Origin: Lachnospiraceae bacterium
GTDB lineage: Bacteria > Bacillota > Clostridia > Lachnospirales > Lachnospiraceae
NCBI GenBank assembly: GCA_024694055.1
Contig: JAILKC010000109.1
Coordinates: forward strand, 1 to 47,521
DNA length: 47,521 nt
Direction: 5' to 3'
Shown: positions 1-7,804 of the stretch, one piece after another
Numbering within the stretch: position 1 is the stretch's first letter
How the letters are laid out: the number at the start of each line of letters is the position of its first letter
The notes under the pieces: generated by a model
What the model saw: the letters and a program-made list of their open reading frames with translations, nothing else
Database searches by the model: none
Told to the model about the DNA's origin: nothing
Program-made: the position numbers and the translations under genes

Positions 1-1
1 G

Positions 2-997
2 GTCTTGCATATGCTCGGAGCAGATGTGTATGGCTATTCGCTTAAACCTGATGCGGAACCTGCCATATATAACATTCTGAACATAGATGAGCTGGTGCAT
101 TCATATATCGGCGATATACGGGAGATGGATGAGCTTAAAAAGGCTTATACAGAAGCTTCACCCGATGTGGTGATACATATGGCGGCGCAGCCTATCGTGC
201 GTGATTCATACAAGGATCCGCGTTATACATATGAGACCAATGTGATGGGGACTGTGAATCTGCTTGAATGCATGCGTTTGTGTGTGGGGGCAGTCAGTTT
301 TCTTAATGTCACTACAGATAAGGTGTATGAGAATAGTGATATACAGGATCATGCATTTGCTGAAGATGAGAAACTTGACGGATATGATCCGTATTCCAAT
401 TCCAAGAGCTGTTCGGAACTTGTGACACATTCATACAGAAAGTCATTTTTTGGAGGTGCGAGTCGTGATTTGGATGTGGTCGCTCCGGCTATATCAACAG
501 CCCGTGCCGGTAATGTTATAGGTGGCGGCGATTTTGCCAATGATCGTATCATACCGGACTGTGTAAGGGCTACGATCAAGGGCAAGAGCATTATTGTGCG
601 CAATCCATATTCCACGCGTCCGTATCAGCATGTATTGGAGCCGGTTATGGCATATCTTTTGATAGCCATGGAACAGGCGGGAAAGTCTGATCTTGCCGGT
701 GCTTATAATATCGGGCCGGAAGAAGCGGACTGCGTGACTACGGGCAGGATCGCGGATCTGTTCGTTGGTAATTGGGGCTTACCGGCATCATGGAAGAATG
801 TGAGCGAATCTGATGCACCACATGAGGCGGCATATCTAAAACTCGATTGTTCCAAGGCGCATGAGGCATTTGGCTGGAAGCCGAAATGGCATATTGATAC
901 CGCTGTGGCTATGACCGTAGAATGGTATAAAGCGTGGAATGGTGGTGAAGATATGCGAAAGCTTACCTGCAGGCAGATTGAAGAGTATCTGGGGTGA
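2..997 (+). CDS. rfbG: CDP-glucose 4,6-dehydratase, 5'-truncated by window
   Basis: Extended short-chain dehydrogenase that converts CDP-glucose to CDP-4-keto-6-deoxyglucose, the entry to CDP-linked 3,6-dideoxysugars for surface polysaccharide. The frame is open at the left edge, so the N-terminal Rossmann GxxGFxG loop lies outside the window. Visible family hallmarks are NVTTDKVYEN (about nt 305-335), the catalytic YxxxK as YSNSK within GYDPYSNSK (about nt 380-408), RAGNVIGGGDF and the substrate-region TRPYQHVLEP. These fit CDP-glucose dehydratases better than dTDP-glucose or GDP-mannose dehydratases. About 330 residues of a usual 350-360 are present. It runs convergently into the LytTR gene with a 14-base gap and no obvious terminator. 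A polysaccharide cluster probably continues to the left (inference). Confidence 0.88.
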   Translation, partial: VLHMLGADVYGYSLKPDAEPAIYNILNIDELVHSYIGDIREMDELKKAYTEASPDVVIHMAAQPIVRDSYKDPRYTYETNVMGTVNLLECMRLCVGAVSFLNVTTDKVYENSDIQDHAFAEDEKLDGYDPYSNSKSCSELVTHSYRKSFFGGASRDLDVVAPAISTARAGNVIGGGDFANDRIIPDCVRATIKGKSIIVRNPYSTRPYQHVLEPVMAYLLIAMEQAGKSDLAGAYNIGPEEADCVTTGRIADLFVGNWGLPASWKNVSESDAPHEAAYLKLDCSKAHEAFGWKPKWHIDTAVAMTVEWYKAWNGGEDMRKLTCRQIEEYLG

Positions 998-1011
998 GCG
1001 TCTACTGCGGA

Positions 1012-1752
1012 TCAAGTGGTCTTTTCAGCATTCGGGCCGTATTTTTTCATCTCTTTTTTCAGATCCTTGGCATAACCGAGCTTAATTGAATGCCTTGTTG
1101 AATCCCGCATGATCACGTGCCCCAGACCCATCTGTGCGATGTAGGGCATGTTCACTATGGTCGTAGGACTTATTATCTGAAATGTCGGGAAGTTATACAG
1201 ATCCCGCCACAGTCTGTCTATAAAAGCAGTGGCCTGTCTTATGGTTCCGTCGGTCATATGAACATCCACCGTATATCCGTTGCCCACAAAGTAGAGCACA
1301 TTTTTTGCCTCCAGATAAAATGTCTCATACTGATTACGCATCTCTATCGTGGGAATATAATTATCCCGCTTCTGAGTTATGATCTCTTCAAGCACAAGAC
1401 TTAAATCTGCCACTTTTATCGGCTTATTCATAAATACACAATTGGATAACATCGGGCCTGACTGCCTGTAATCGATGGAAGAAATGCAGTATACGATGGG
1501 GGACAGTATACCTTTGTCACGAATAGCTTTGGCTATGCCGTAGGAGTCACACAAAGGATCTGTAGAATCCAGAAAATAGGCGTCATAATGAATGGGAGAA
1601 TTTAGGATGGCTTCCACACCGCCAAAAGTGTCGATATAGAACACTCCGGTAGTATTAACTCTTTTATCGGACTCTCTTGATAAAAGTCTCTCCATCTGTT
1701 TGCGATCACCCGGATCGCTGTCACATAATGCAATATGAAGTGATGTGTCCAT
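1012..1752 (-). CDS. LytTR-family response regulator
   Basis: About 246 residues. The N-terminal receiver domain has the acidic pair in ALCDSD, a phospho-acceptor Asp in YFLDSTD, a Ser in the CISS strand and the conserved Lys in NKPI, so it looks functional. The C-terminal LytTR DNA-binding domain begins about residue 145 (FYLEAKNVLYFVG...) and includes the FQIISPTTIVNM stretch typical of the family. The ATG at 1752 is preferred over a TTG at 1767 because a purine-rich GGGAATGGG sequence lies between them and the TTG is almost at the stop of the upstream gene. It is the last gene of a degV-DUF1294-lytTR unit. No sensor kinase is adjacent, so its input is unknown. Confidence 0.85.
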   Translation of the reverse strand: MDTSLHIALCDSDPGDRKQMERLLSRESDKRVNTTGVFYIDTFGGVEAILNSPIHYDAYFLDSTDPLCDSYGIAKAIRDKGILSPIVYCISSIDYRQSGPMLSNCVFMNKPIKVADLSLVLEEIITQKRDNYIPTIEMRNQYETFYLEAKNVLYFVGNGYTVDVHMTDGTIRQATAFIDRLWRDLYNFPTFQIISPTTIVNMPYIAQMGLGHVIMRDSTRHSIKLGYAKDLKKEMKKYGPNAEKTT

Positions 1753-1770
1753 AACCCATTCCCACAATGA

Positions 1771-2103
1771 TCAAAGGATCGCTATCTCGATAGGGGATAA
1801 ATACAAAGCGATCACCAAAGCGATCTGCAGTATCAGGATCACCGGAAGACCGTAGGCAAAGTACCATTTTCTGGTCTTATGCCTGAAGAAAAACATTCCG
1901 ATGATGGTCCCGATGCTGCCACCTATGATGGCAACGACAAAAAGAGTTGCCTCCGGAATACGAAAGCCCCTCTTCTTCGCTCTGGCCTTATCTATGCCCA
2001 TAAGAGCATAGCCCATAACATTAAGTACAACTATATATATAATCATCAATAAGATCACATTCATGGTGAATATGATTTTAGCATTATCCGTGGCAGTATT
2101 CAA
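1771..2103 (-). CDS. DUF1294 family small membrane protein
   Basis: 110 residues with three hydrophobic segments: about 14-34, 53-73 and 84-103. Family marks between and after the first two helices are MGIDKARAKKRGFRIPE, GGSIGTIIGMFFFRHKTRK and a following YFAYG. These identify DUF1294, a family of small bacterial membrane proteins without an assigned reaction. The gene starts with TTG two bases after the degV stop and no strong Shine-Dalgarno site is visible, so translational coupling to degV is likely. An ATG at 2064 would remove only the hydrophilic N-terminal tail and is an alternative start. It is the middle gene of a three-gene unit. Confidence 0.8.
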   Translation of the reverse strand: MNTATDNAKIIFTMNVILLMIIYIVVLNVMGYALMGIDKARAKKRGFRIPEATLFVVAIIGGSIGTIIGMFFFRHKTRKWYFAYGLPVILILQIALVIALYLSPIEIAIL

Positions 2104-2105
2104 GC

Positions 2106-2954
2106 CTAATACACTACGATAATGCCTCCCTCATTGGCATACAGCGAACTTAAACCCGAGGTGTTCATGATGATATATTCCTTAAAGTCTGTGCAGGTCC
2201 TAAGCATGTCACGTACCTTTTGGGCGCCCTTAAGATTATTGCAATGGGTGATGATAAGGGTTCTGTTCTTCATATCGCTTAAGTTCTTGACATCACGCGA
2301 TATCCTCTTTACCATGCAGTCCCAGGCCTTTTTTAGACCTATCGCTTTGTCAAGCTGGATGATATCACCCATCTTGCCGGCCAAAAGCGGCTTAACATTG
2401 AGTGCATTGGCAGCCAGCGCACGGATCGCAGATAATCTGCCGTTTTTGCGAAGGGTGTCTATATTGTCTAACACAAAATAAGTGGAAATATGGTCTCTGT
2501 AATGATTGAGACGGCATACGATCTCATCATAGACAAGACCCGCCTCCTCCAATTCCATGGCTTTAAGTGCTATCAGGCACTCTCCGCCTGATGCCGACAT
2601 CGAATCTATCACCGTGATCTGCTTATCATCATGCTCTTCTTCGTAGAGCGATTTGGCAAGCATCGCGCTGTTGTAGCAACCGCTTAATTTGCCCGAGATC
2701 GTGATCACATATATCCTTTTTACATCTCCCGAAAACTGTTTCATAAAAAGATCAGGAGAAGGACATGCACTCTTAGGACAGGTCTTGCTTTTTGCTATGC
2801 TGTCCAAAAAGCCTCTGATATTGAGATTTTTCGTGTCCCTGTAAGGTACTCCGTCCACTTCCATTCTGAACGGAACAAGTGCAAATCTCTCATCATTCCT
2901 ATATATATCCGGCAGTTCACAACTGCTGTCAGCTATGATCTTGTACTCAGCCAT
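2106..2954 (-). CDS. DegV family fatty-acid-binding protein
   Basis: 282 residues, the normal DegV length. The N-terminus (KIIADSSCELP) carries the DSS signature, and ISGKLSGCYNSA matches the TISSxLSGTYxSA loop that contacts the lipid head group. The C-terminal domain contains the TLIITHCNN strand. DegV proteins bind long-chain fatty acids, and in some Firmicutes homologues (FakB) pass them to a kinase for phospholipid synthesis; no FakA kinase is adjacent here. An AGGTG Shine-Dalgarno sequence lies 9-10 bases upstream of the ATG. A good promoter is present at 3029-3001. It leads an operon with DUF1294 and a LytTR regulator. Confidence 0.9.
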   Translation of the reverse strand: MAEYKIIADSSCELPDIYRNDERFALVPFRMEVDGVPYRDTKNLNIRGFLDSIAKSKTCPKSACPSPDLFMKQFSGDVKRIYVITISGKLSGCYNSAMLAKSLYEEEHDDKQITVIDSMSASGGECLIALKAMELEEAGLVYDEIVCRLNHYRDHISTYFVLDNIDTLRKNGRLSAIRALAANALNVKPLLAGKMGDIIQLDKAIGLKKAWDCMVKRISRDVKNLSDMKNRTLIITHCNNLKGAQKVRDMLRTCTDFKEYIIMNTSGLSSLYANEGGIIVVY

Positions 2955-3000
2955 ATTCTTTTCACCTCAACATTTCATAACGTAGTTTTTATTACTATGT

Positions 3001-3029
3001 ATTCTAGCACTTATTATTACGTCTGTAAA
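3001..3029 (-). promoter_or_regulatory. sigma-A promoter for degV operon
   Basis: On the minus strand TTTACA (3029-3024), a 17-base spacer and TAGAAT (3006-3001) form a near-consensus promoter. Transcription would start about 2994, leaving a leader of about 40 bases before degV. Confidence 0.7.
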
Positions 3030-3067
3030 CAGCTTTTGGTAAAAAACTCAAAAAATCGCCGAAGAAC

Positions 3068-3093
3068 ATAGGCGTCCACGAACGGACCTATGT
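3068..3093. repeat. Inverted repeat between divergent promoters
   Basis: CATAGG and CCTATG arms enclose an inner TCC/GGA pairing with a two-base bulge. It sits just upstream of the DUF5721 promoter -35 and could be an operator or a weak terminator. There is no T-tract on the plus strand. Confidence 0.4.
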
Positions 3094-3100
3094 ATGAGTG

Positions 3101-3130
3101 TTGCCAGAATCATCACGCATAGTGTATAAT
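3101..3130 (+). promoter_or_regulatory. Promoter of DUF5721 gene, predicting leaderless mRNA
   Basis: TTGCCA (3101-3106), an 18-base spacer and a perfect TATAAT (3125-3130). The expected start point, about 3136-3138, falls on the ATG at 3138. Confidence 0.75.
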
Positions 3131-3137
3131 GCTCCAT

Positions 3138-3611
3138 ATGAACAGTTTTGAGATAAGTAATAAAAAAGAATTCATGAATGCGCTGCTTACAAGCGACGCA
3201 TACGATATGTTCCTGTTAAAGGAAGCCAAGATAAAGACCGCCAACACTATCACTGTCGACGGCCGTGAGAACAAAGAATTCTATGGTAATGATGCGGATA
3301 TAACCGCTATTGAATCTCCGTATGAATACGCACCCTGGCAGAAGCTTCGCCCCATGATCACGAATCTTATAAAGGGCAGACACACTCCCCTGTCCATGCA
3401 GGTAGTCTTATACTTAAACCCCGAACTTGCGGCCAATATCCTTTCAGACAGTGCAGGCAGCGTAGATTATCTTTTGCTTAACATTCGCTTTGGTGAGGGA
3501 ACGCTTACTCTCACTACAGCCGTAGCATACAGAGAATTCACCCTAGACAAAGAGGCTGACCGCCTATGGGATGCCTATGCCAAGGCTCACTTCATATCTG
3601 TTGATGATTGA
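3138..3611 (+). CDS. DUF5721 family protein
   Basis: 157 residues, acidic and soluble, with no signal peptide or membrane segment. It resembles DUF5721, a Lachnospiraceae-centred family of unknown function (recalled, not searched). The N-terminus MNSFEISNKKEFMNALL and the middle VDGRENKEFYG and PWQKLRPMITNLIKGRHTPLSM appear to be its conserved blocks. The ATG at 3138 is chosen because the other upstream ATG (3129) overlaps the -10 TATAAT box. No Shine-Dalgarno sequence precedes it. It converges on argJ with a 21-base gap; the gap region contains a 7-bp inverted repeat (AGATCAT/ATGATCT) that might help stop both transcripts. Confidence 0.75.
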   Translation: MNSFEISNKKEFMNALLTSDAYDMFLLKEAKIKTANTITVDGRENKEFYGNDADITAIESPYEYAPWQKLRPMITNLIKGRHTPLSMQVVLYLNPELAANILSDSAGSVDYLLLNIRFGEGTLTLTTAVAYREFTLDKEADRLWDAYAKAHFISVDD

Positions 3612-3632
3612 ATAGATCATATGGTCTGTTAT

Positions 3633-4862
3633 CTATGATCTGTAGTCAGCGTTGATCTCGACATATTTCTCAGTAAGATCACAGCCCCATGCAGTTGCTG
3701 AAGCATCGCCTTCGTTCATATTGATGAGCACTGTGACTTCCTTGGAACTCATGATCTTTGTGGCAAATTCTTCGTCGAATTCCGGAAGCGTACCTTTGTC
3801 AAATACTTTGAGCTTACCGTACTCGCTTACAAAGAAAAGTTCCACATCTTCCTGATCAAATACAGCCCCCGAGTAACCCATAGCGCACAGGAAACGTCCG
3901 AAATTGGCATCACATCCGTATATCGCTGCCTTGGAAAGGTTGGATGATACGACGGCTCTTGCCAGTACCCGCGCGGCTGTCTTATTCTTGGCATTTATCA
4001 CTTCTGCGGTAAAGAGCTTGCTGGCTCCCTCACCGTCAGCGGCCATCTTACGGCTTAAATGCTCACATACTGCAAAAAGCGCTTCCTTAAATGTCTGATA
4101 ATCGGCATTCTCCGAATCAATACATACATTGTCGGCCAGACCGTTGGCCATGATAAGAAGGGTATCGTTGGTGGACGTGTCGCCGTCCACGGTGATCATA
4201 TTGAAGGTGTCCTGAACAACTTCACTGAGGGCCTTTTGCAAAAGCGCCTTGCTTATCTTAAGATCGGTGGTAAGGAATCCGAGCATCGTACACATATTGG
4301 GATGTATCATACCGGAACCCTTGCTCATTCCACCGAGTGTAACAACTTTATTACCCACTGTAAAAGTAACGGCGATTTCCTTATTGACGGTATCCGTAGT
4401 CATGATAGCCTTGGAGGCGTCAGTTCCGGCTTCTATGGTGTCCGAGAGCTTATCACTCATCGCACCCACGCCGTTTACTAACTTATCGACCGGAAGTTGC
4501 ATTCCGATGACACCGGTGGAAGCTACGGCTACTGTGGAATAAGGGATGCCCAGTGCTTCTTCGACTGCTTCGGCTGTCTTGATGCAGGCATCGAAACCTT
4601 CATTGCCGGTGCAGGCATTGGCTATTCCTGAATTGATGACGACGGCATGCATGGGATTGCCCGAGTGAACGATATCCTTGTCCCAGAGCACACAGGCAGC
4701 CTTGACTATGTTGGTGGTAAAGGTGCCCGCGCATATACAGGGCTCCTTGGAATATACCATAGCCATGTCTTCGCGTCCTACATATTTGATGCCGGCAGCA
4801 GTGCTTGCAGCCGAGAATCCCTTTGCGGCGGTCACACCGCCTGCGATATGTTCGTAACTCAT
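3633..4862 (-). CDS. argJ: Bifunctional glutamate N-acetyltransferase/ornithine acetyltransferase
   Basis: 409 residues. ArgJ recycles acetyl groups from N-acetylornithine to glutamate and may also make N-acetylglutamate from acetyl-CoA, giving the cyclic arginine pathway. The self-cleavage site is MIHPNMCTMLGF, with the nucleophile Thr at about residue 192. The preceding residue is Cys rather than the Ala usual in many ArgJ proteins. Other marks are NSGIANACTG, GMSKGSGM and a C-terminal NADYRS end. The start at 4862 is chosen over an ATG at 4919 because AGAGGAA lies 5 bases upstream and the protein then begins in the usual place (MSYEHIAGGVTAAKGF). It is downstream of the GNAT gene, probably in one transcript from the divergent arginine control region. 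Confidence 0.95.
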   Translation of the reverse strand: MSYEHIAGGVTAAKGFSAASTAAGIKYVGREDMAMVYSKEPCICAGTFTTNIVKAACVLWDKDIVHSGNPMHAVVINSGIANACTGNEGFDACIKTAEAVEEALGIPYSTVAVASTGVIGMQLPVDKLVNGVGAMSDKLSDTIEAGTDASKAIMTTDTVNKEIAVTFTVGNKVVTLGGMSKGSGMIHPNMCTMLGFLTTDLKISKALLQKALSEVVQDTFNMITVDGDTSTNDTLLIMANGLADNVCIDSENADYQTFKEALFAVCEHLSRKMAADGEGASKLFTAEVINAKNKTAARVLARAVVSSNLSKAAIYGCDANFGRFLCAMGYSGAVFDQEDVELFFVSEYGKLKVFDKGTLPEFDEEFATKIMSSKEVTVLINMNEGDASATAWGCDLTEKYVEINADYRS

Positions 4863-4934
4863 CTTATTCCTCTTTTCTAGGTGCGGTGACAGGTTTGACA
4901 TTGTGTTCAAACCTTGCAATTGTCATGATGTGCC

Positions 4935-5381
4935 TTATTCAATAAAATTAACAATGTTCTCGGTATTTAATGTGAAGTCGTAGTAATTTAAATCCTCACG
5001 TTTGGTCCAACCGATCTCTTTCCAGAAGGCATTGCCCACGTCGTTCTTGGTAAAAGCAATGAGCGACACCTTGTTGATTCCCTCGGACTGCAATGAGCGC
5101 ATTGCCTGTCCCACCATGGCTTTGCCTACTCCGCGAAGTCTGTAATCGGGATCCACACATACATGATACAGACATCCGCGTCTGCCGTCGTGTCCGCACA
5201 GGATAGCTCCGACTATATGATCATCTTCGATCCCAACTACGCTTATCCCGGGATTGCGGTTTAAAAAGCGCTCCACACCATCCCTTGAATCATCGATGCT
5301 CCTTATGGCGAAACCCTTTATCTTAAGCCAAAGCGCCTTCACATCATCATAATCATCTATTGTCATTGCCCGTATCTGCAT
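4935..5381 (-). CDS. GNAT family N-acetyltransferase
   Basis: 148 residues covering one GNAT domain. Motif A is present as VDPDYRLRGVGKAMV, with the acetyl-CoA pyrophosphate-binding RxxGxG/A pattern, and motif B as NAFWKEIGW. AGGGGA precedes the ATG by about 5 bases. The gene is first after the minus-strand arginine promoter and lies 72 bases upstream of argJ, so co-transcription is likely. It resembles YpeA/RimI-type acetyltransferases. A role as an auxiliary N-acetylglutamate synthase is possible from context, but no substrate residue proves it. Confidence 0.85.
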   Translation of the reverse strand: MQIRAMTIDDYDDVKALWLKIKGFAIRSIDDSRDGVERFLNRNPGISVVGIEDDHIVGAILCGHDGRRGCLYHVCVDPDYRLRGVGKAMVGQAMRSLQSEGINKVSLIAFTKNDVGNAFWKEIGWTKREDLNYYDFTLNTENIVNFIE

Positions 5382-5447
5382 ATATTTCCCCTGTCCTTTT
5401 GAACAAACTATAGAATATCACATATAAGTATCTTCGTCTACATTGTA

Positions 5448-5476
5448 TATATACACAACAAATGCATAATATGCAA
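5448..5476 (-). promoter_or_regulatory. Promoter of GNAT-argJ
   Basis: On the minus strand TTGCAT (5476-5471), a 17-base spacer and TATATA (5453-5448). The -35 box coincides with the right arm of the first ARG-box-like palindrome (5463-5475), so a bound repressor would block it. Confidence 0.6.
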
Positions 5477-5509
5477 CAAAATATGCATTATATGCAATTA
5501 TTCATGCAT
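5463..5509. promoter_or_regulatory. Tandem ARG-box-like operators (probable ArgR sites)
   Basis: Two palindromes TGCAT-N3-ATGCA lie at 5463-5475 (centre 5469) and 5484-5496 (centre 5490). A third left half-site TGCAT at 5505-5509 would have its centre at 5511. The centres are exactly 21 bp apart, the spacing known for paired ArgR hexamer boxes. More TGCA cores follow at 5524, 5549 (in the argG -35) and 5583 (near the start point). ArgR itself is not in the window, so the assignment is inferred. Confidence 0.65.
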
Positions 5510-5547
5510 AATCACTTGCTTTATGCAATTTTATTCACTCAGACCTA

Positions 5548-5576
5548 TTGCATGCTTTCCAATAATATTGTATACT
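5548..5576 (+). promoter_or_regulatory. Promoter of argG operon
   Basis: TTGCAT (5548-5553), a 17-base spacer and TATACT (5571-5576). TGCAT cores overlap both the -35 box and the predicted start point (about 5583), consistent with repression by the same factor that binds upstream. Confidence 0.75.
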
Positions 5577-5676
5577 CACGATTGCATGGTAATTCGGCAC
5601 AGAGAAAAATCAGACATTGCGACGGATTACTTCTAAATGGCACAGAGAAGCATAATAGAAATGGAGGAATATAAAT

Positions 5677-6900
5677 ATGAAAGAGAAAGTTGTATTGGCT
5701 TATTCAGGTGGTTTGGATACTACGGTCATCATACCGTGGCTTAAGGAGAATTACGATTATGAAGTAATATGCGTCTGCGGCAACTGCGGACAGGCAGACG
5801 AGCTTGATGGACTTGAGCAGAGAGCTATATCAAGCGGGGCTTCCAAGTTATATATAGAAGATATCACTGATGAGTTCTGCGATGATTTCATCGTACCCTG
5901 TGTAAAGGCTCATGCAGTATATGAGAATAAGTACCTTTTGGGAACATCAATGGCTAGACCCGTTATTGCCAAGAGGCTTGTGGAGATTGCACGTAAGGAA
6001 GGCGCTACTGCCATCTGCCACGGTGCTACAGGTAAGGGTAACGATCAGATCAGATTTGAACTCGGTATCAAGGCGCTTGCTCCCGATCTTAAGATAATCG
6101 CTGCATGGAGAGATCCCAAGTGGAATATGAATTCACGTGAAGAGGAGATCGAATACTGCCGCAACCATGGTATCAATCTTCCTTTTTCAGCTGATTCAAG
6201 CTACAGCCGTGACCGTAACTTATGGCACATCTCTCATGAAGGACTTGAGCTTGAAGATCCCGCCAATGAGCCTAACTACAAGCACCTTTTGGTGCTCGGT
6301 GTGACTCCTGAGGAAGCTCCGGATGAGCCTGAGTATGTGACCATGACTTTTGAAAAGGGTGTTCCCACATCCGTTAACGGCAAGAAGATGAAAGTTGCTG
6401 ATATCATTACTACACTTAACGAGCTTGGTGGTAAGCACGGTATCGGTATCATAGATATAGTAGAGAACAGAGTTGTAGGCATGAAGAGCCGCGGTGTATA
6501 TGAGACACCCGGAGGAACAATCCTTTATGAGGCTCATCAGCAGCTTGAGGAACTCATTCTTGACAGAGATACATATGCCCTTAAGGCTGATCTTGGCAAT
6601 AAGTTTGCTCAGGTGGTATACGAAGGTAAGTGGTTCACTCCTTTAAGAGAAGCTCTGCAGGCATTCATTGACAGCACACAGCAGTATGTGACCGGTGAAG
6701 TAAAGTTCAAGCTCTACAAGGGCAATATCATCAAGGCCGGCACTACTTCACCCTACTCTCTTTACAATGAGAGCATTGCTTCATTCACGACAGGTGATAT
6801 GTACGATCATCACGATGCAGAGGGCTTCATCAACCTCTTCGGTTTGTCTACGAAGGTAAGGGCGCTTAAGCTTCAGGAAGCAGGCGTGCTTAAGAAATAA
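5677..6900 (+). CDS. argG: Argininosuccinate synthase
   Basis: 407 residues, standard length. It joins citrulline and aspartate with ATP to give argininosuccinate. The PP-loop AYSGGLDTT is at residues 8-16. Other family blocks are [31 protein letters not shown] and a C-terminal region with [14 protein letters not shown]-like spacing (here [13 protein letters not shown]). GGAGG lies about 9 bases upstream of the ATG. It is the first gene of argG-argB-argD plus a solute-binding protein, under a promoter with ARG-box-like operators. argH, argF and argC are not in the window. Confidence 0.98.
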   Translation: MKEKVVLAYSGGLDTTVIIPWLKENYDYEVICVCGNCGQADELDGLEQRAISSGASKLYIEDITDEFCDDFIVPCVKAHAVYENKYLLGTSMARPVIAKRLVEIARKEGATAICHGATGKGNDQIRFELGIKALAPDLKIIAAWRDPKWNMNSREEEIEYCRNHGINLPFSADSSYSRDRNLWHISHEGLELEDPANEPNYKHLLVLGVTPEEAPDEPEYVTMTFEKGVPTSVNGKKMKVADIITTLNELGGKHGIGIIDIVENRVVGMKSRGVYETPGGTILYEAHQQLEELILDRDTYALKADLGNKFAQVVYEGKWFTPLREALQAFIDSTQQYVTGEVKFKLYKGNIIKAGTTSPYSLYNESIASFTTGDMYDHHDAEGFINLFGLSTKVRALKLQEAGVLKK

Positions 6901-6919
6901 GCAGGAAAAAGGTGCATAT

Positions 6920-7792
6920 ATGGAATTAGAGATGGACGAGCTGCTTAAAAAAGCGGAAGTGCTCATAGAAGCACTTCCCTATATTCAGCAGTTTAACAGA
7001 AAGATAATAGTGGTTAAGTACGGTGGTTCTGCAATGAATAATGAGCAGTTGCAGAAAAACGTGATCAAAGATGTCACATTGCTTAAGCTTGTCGGATTTA
7101 AGCCGATCATCGTTCACGGCGGCGGCAAGGCCATAAGCAAGTGGGTCGAGAAGTCAGGCAAGGAACCCAAGTTTATCAACGGTCTTCGTGTGACTGACGA
7201 AGAGACAATGGAGATCGCGGAGATGGTACTTGGCAGAGTCGGCAAGGATCTTGTGCGCATGGTAGAAGAACTGGGCGTAAGAGCGGTATCCATATCCGGC
7301 AAGGACGGCGGACTGCTTAAGTGCGACAAGAAGCTTTCGGACGGTCAGGATATAGGTTTCGTGGGTGATGTGAAGTCTGTGGATCCGAAGATAATATATG
7401 ATCTTCTTGATACTGATTTCCTTCCTATTGTAGCTCCCATCGGACTTGACGATGATTATAATACCTATAATATCAATGCCGATGATGCGGCTTGTGCGAT
7501 AGCGAGTGCCGTAGGTGCCAATAAGCTTGTGTTCCTTACGGATACAGAGGGCCTGTACAGAGACTTTAATGACAAGAGCAGCTTCATATCAAGGATCACG
7601 GTATCCGAAGCTGACAGGCTCATATCAGACGGTACGATAGGCGGAGGCATGCTGCCCAAGTTAAACGGCTGTACATCGGCTGTCAAAAACGGCGTGAATA
7701 ATGTACATATCCTGGACGGCCGTATACCTCACAGTATGTTGCTTGAGATATTTACCAGTCGTGGTATAGGAACGATGATCATACCCGATTGA
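6920..7792 (+). CDS. argB: Acetylglutamate kinase
   Basis: 290 residues. It phosphorylates N-acetylglutamate, the usual control point of the cyclic arginine pathway. Amino-acid-kinase motifs are VKYGGSAM (about 28-35), [29 protein letters not shown] (acetylglutamate binding), [12 protein letters not shown] and [10 protein letters not shown]. The N-terminal extension of about 25 residues before VKYGG is the kind of helix that mediates hexamer formation in arginine-sensitive kinases, so feedback inhibition is plausible. AGGAAAAAGG precedes the ATG. It follows argG by 19 bases. Confidence 0.97.
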   Translation: MELEMDELLKKAEVLIEALPYIQQFNRKIIVVKYGGSAMNNEQLQKNVIKDVTLLKLVGFKPIIVHGGGKAISKWVEKSGKEPKFINGLRVTDEETMEIAEMVLGRVGKDLVRMVEELGVRAVSISGKDGGLLKCDKKLSDGQDIGFVGDVKSVDPKIIYDLLDTDFLPIVAPIGLDDDYNTYNINADDAACAIASAVGANKLVFLTDTEGLYRDFNDKSSFISRITVSEADRLISDGTIGGGMLPKLNGCTSAVKNGVNNVHILDGRIPHSMLLEIFTSRGIGTMIIPD

Positions 7793-7804
7793 TAAGAGGT
7801 GTCT

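Noticed and set aside
1012-1752. Atypical receiver domain in the LytTR regulator
   Set aside because: On inspection the acidic pair, phospho-acceptor Asp, Ser and Lys are all present, so it is an ordinary receiver.
5462-5674. 70-codon open frame in the arginine control region
   Set aside because: It begins inside the ARG-box-like repeats, upstream of the argG promoter, has no ribosome site and encodes repetitive His/Met/Asn sequence. The region is regulatory.
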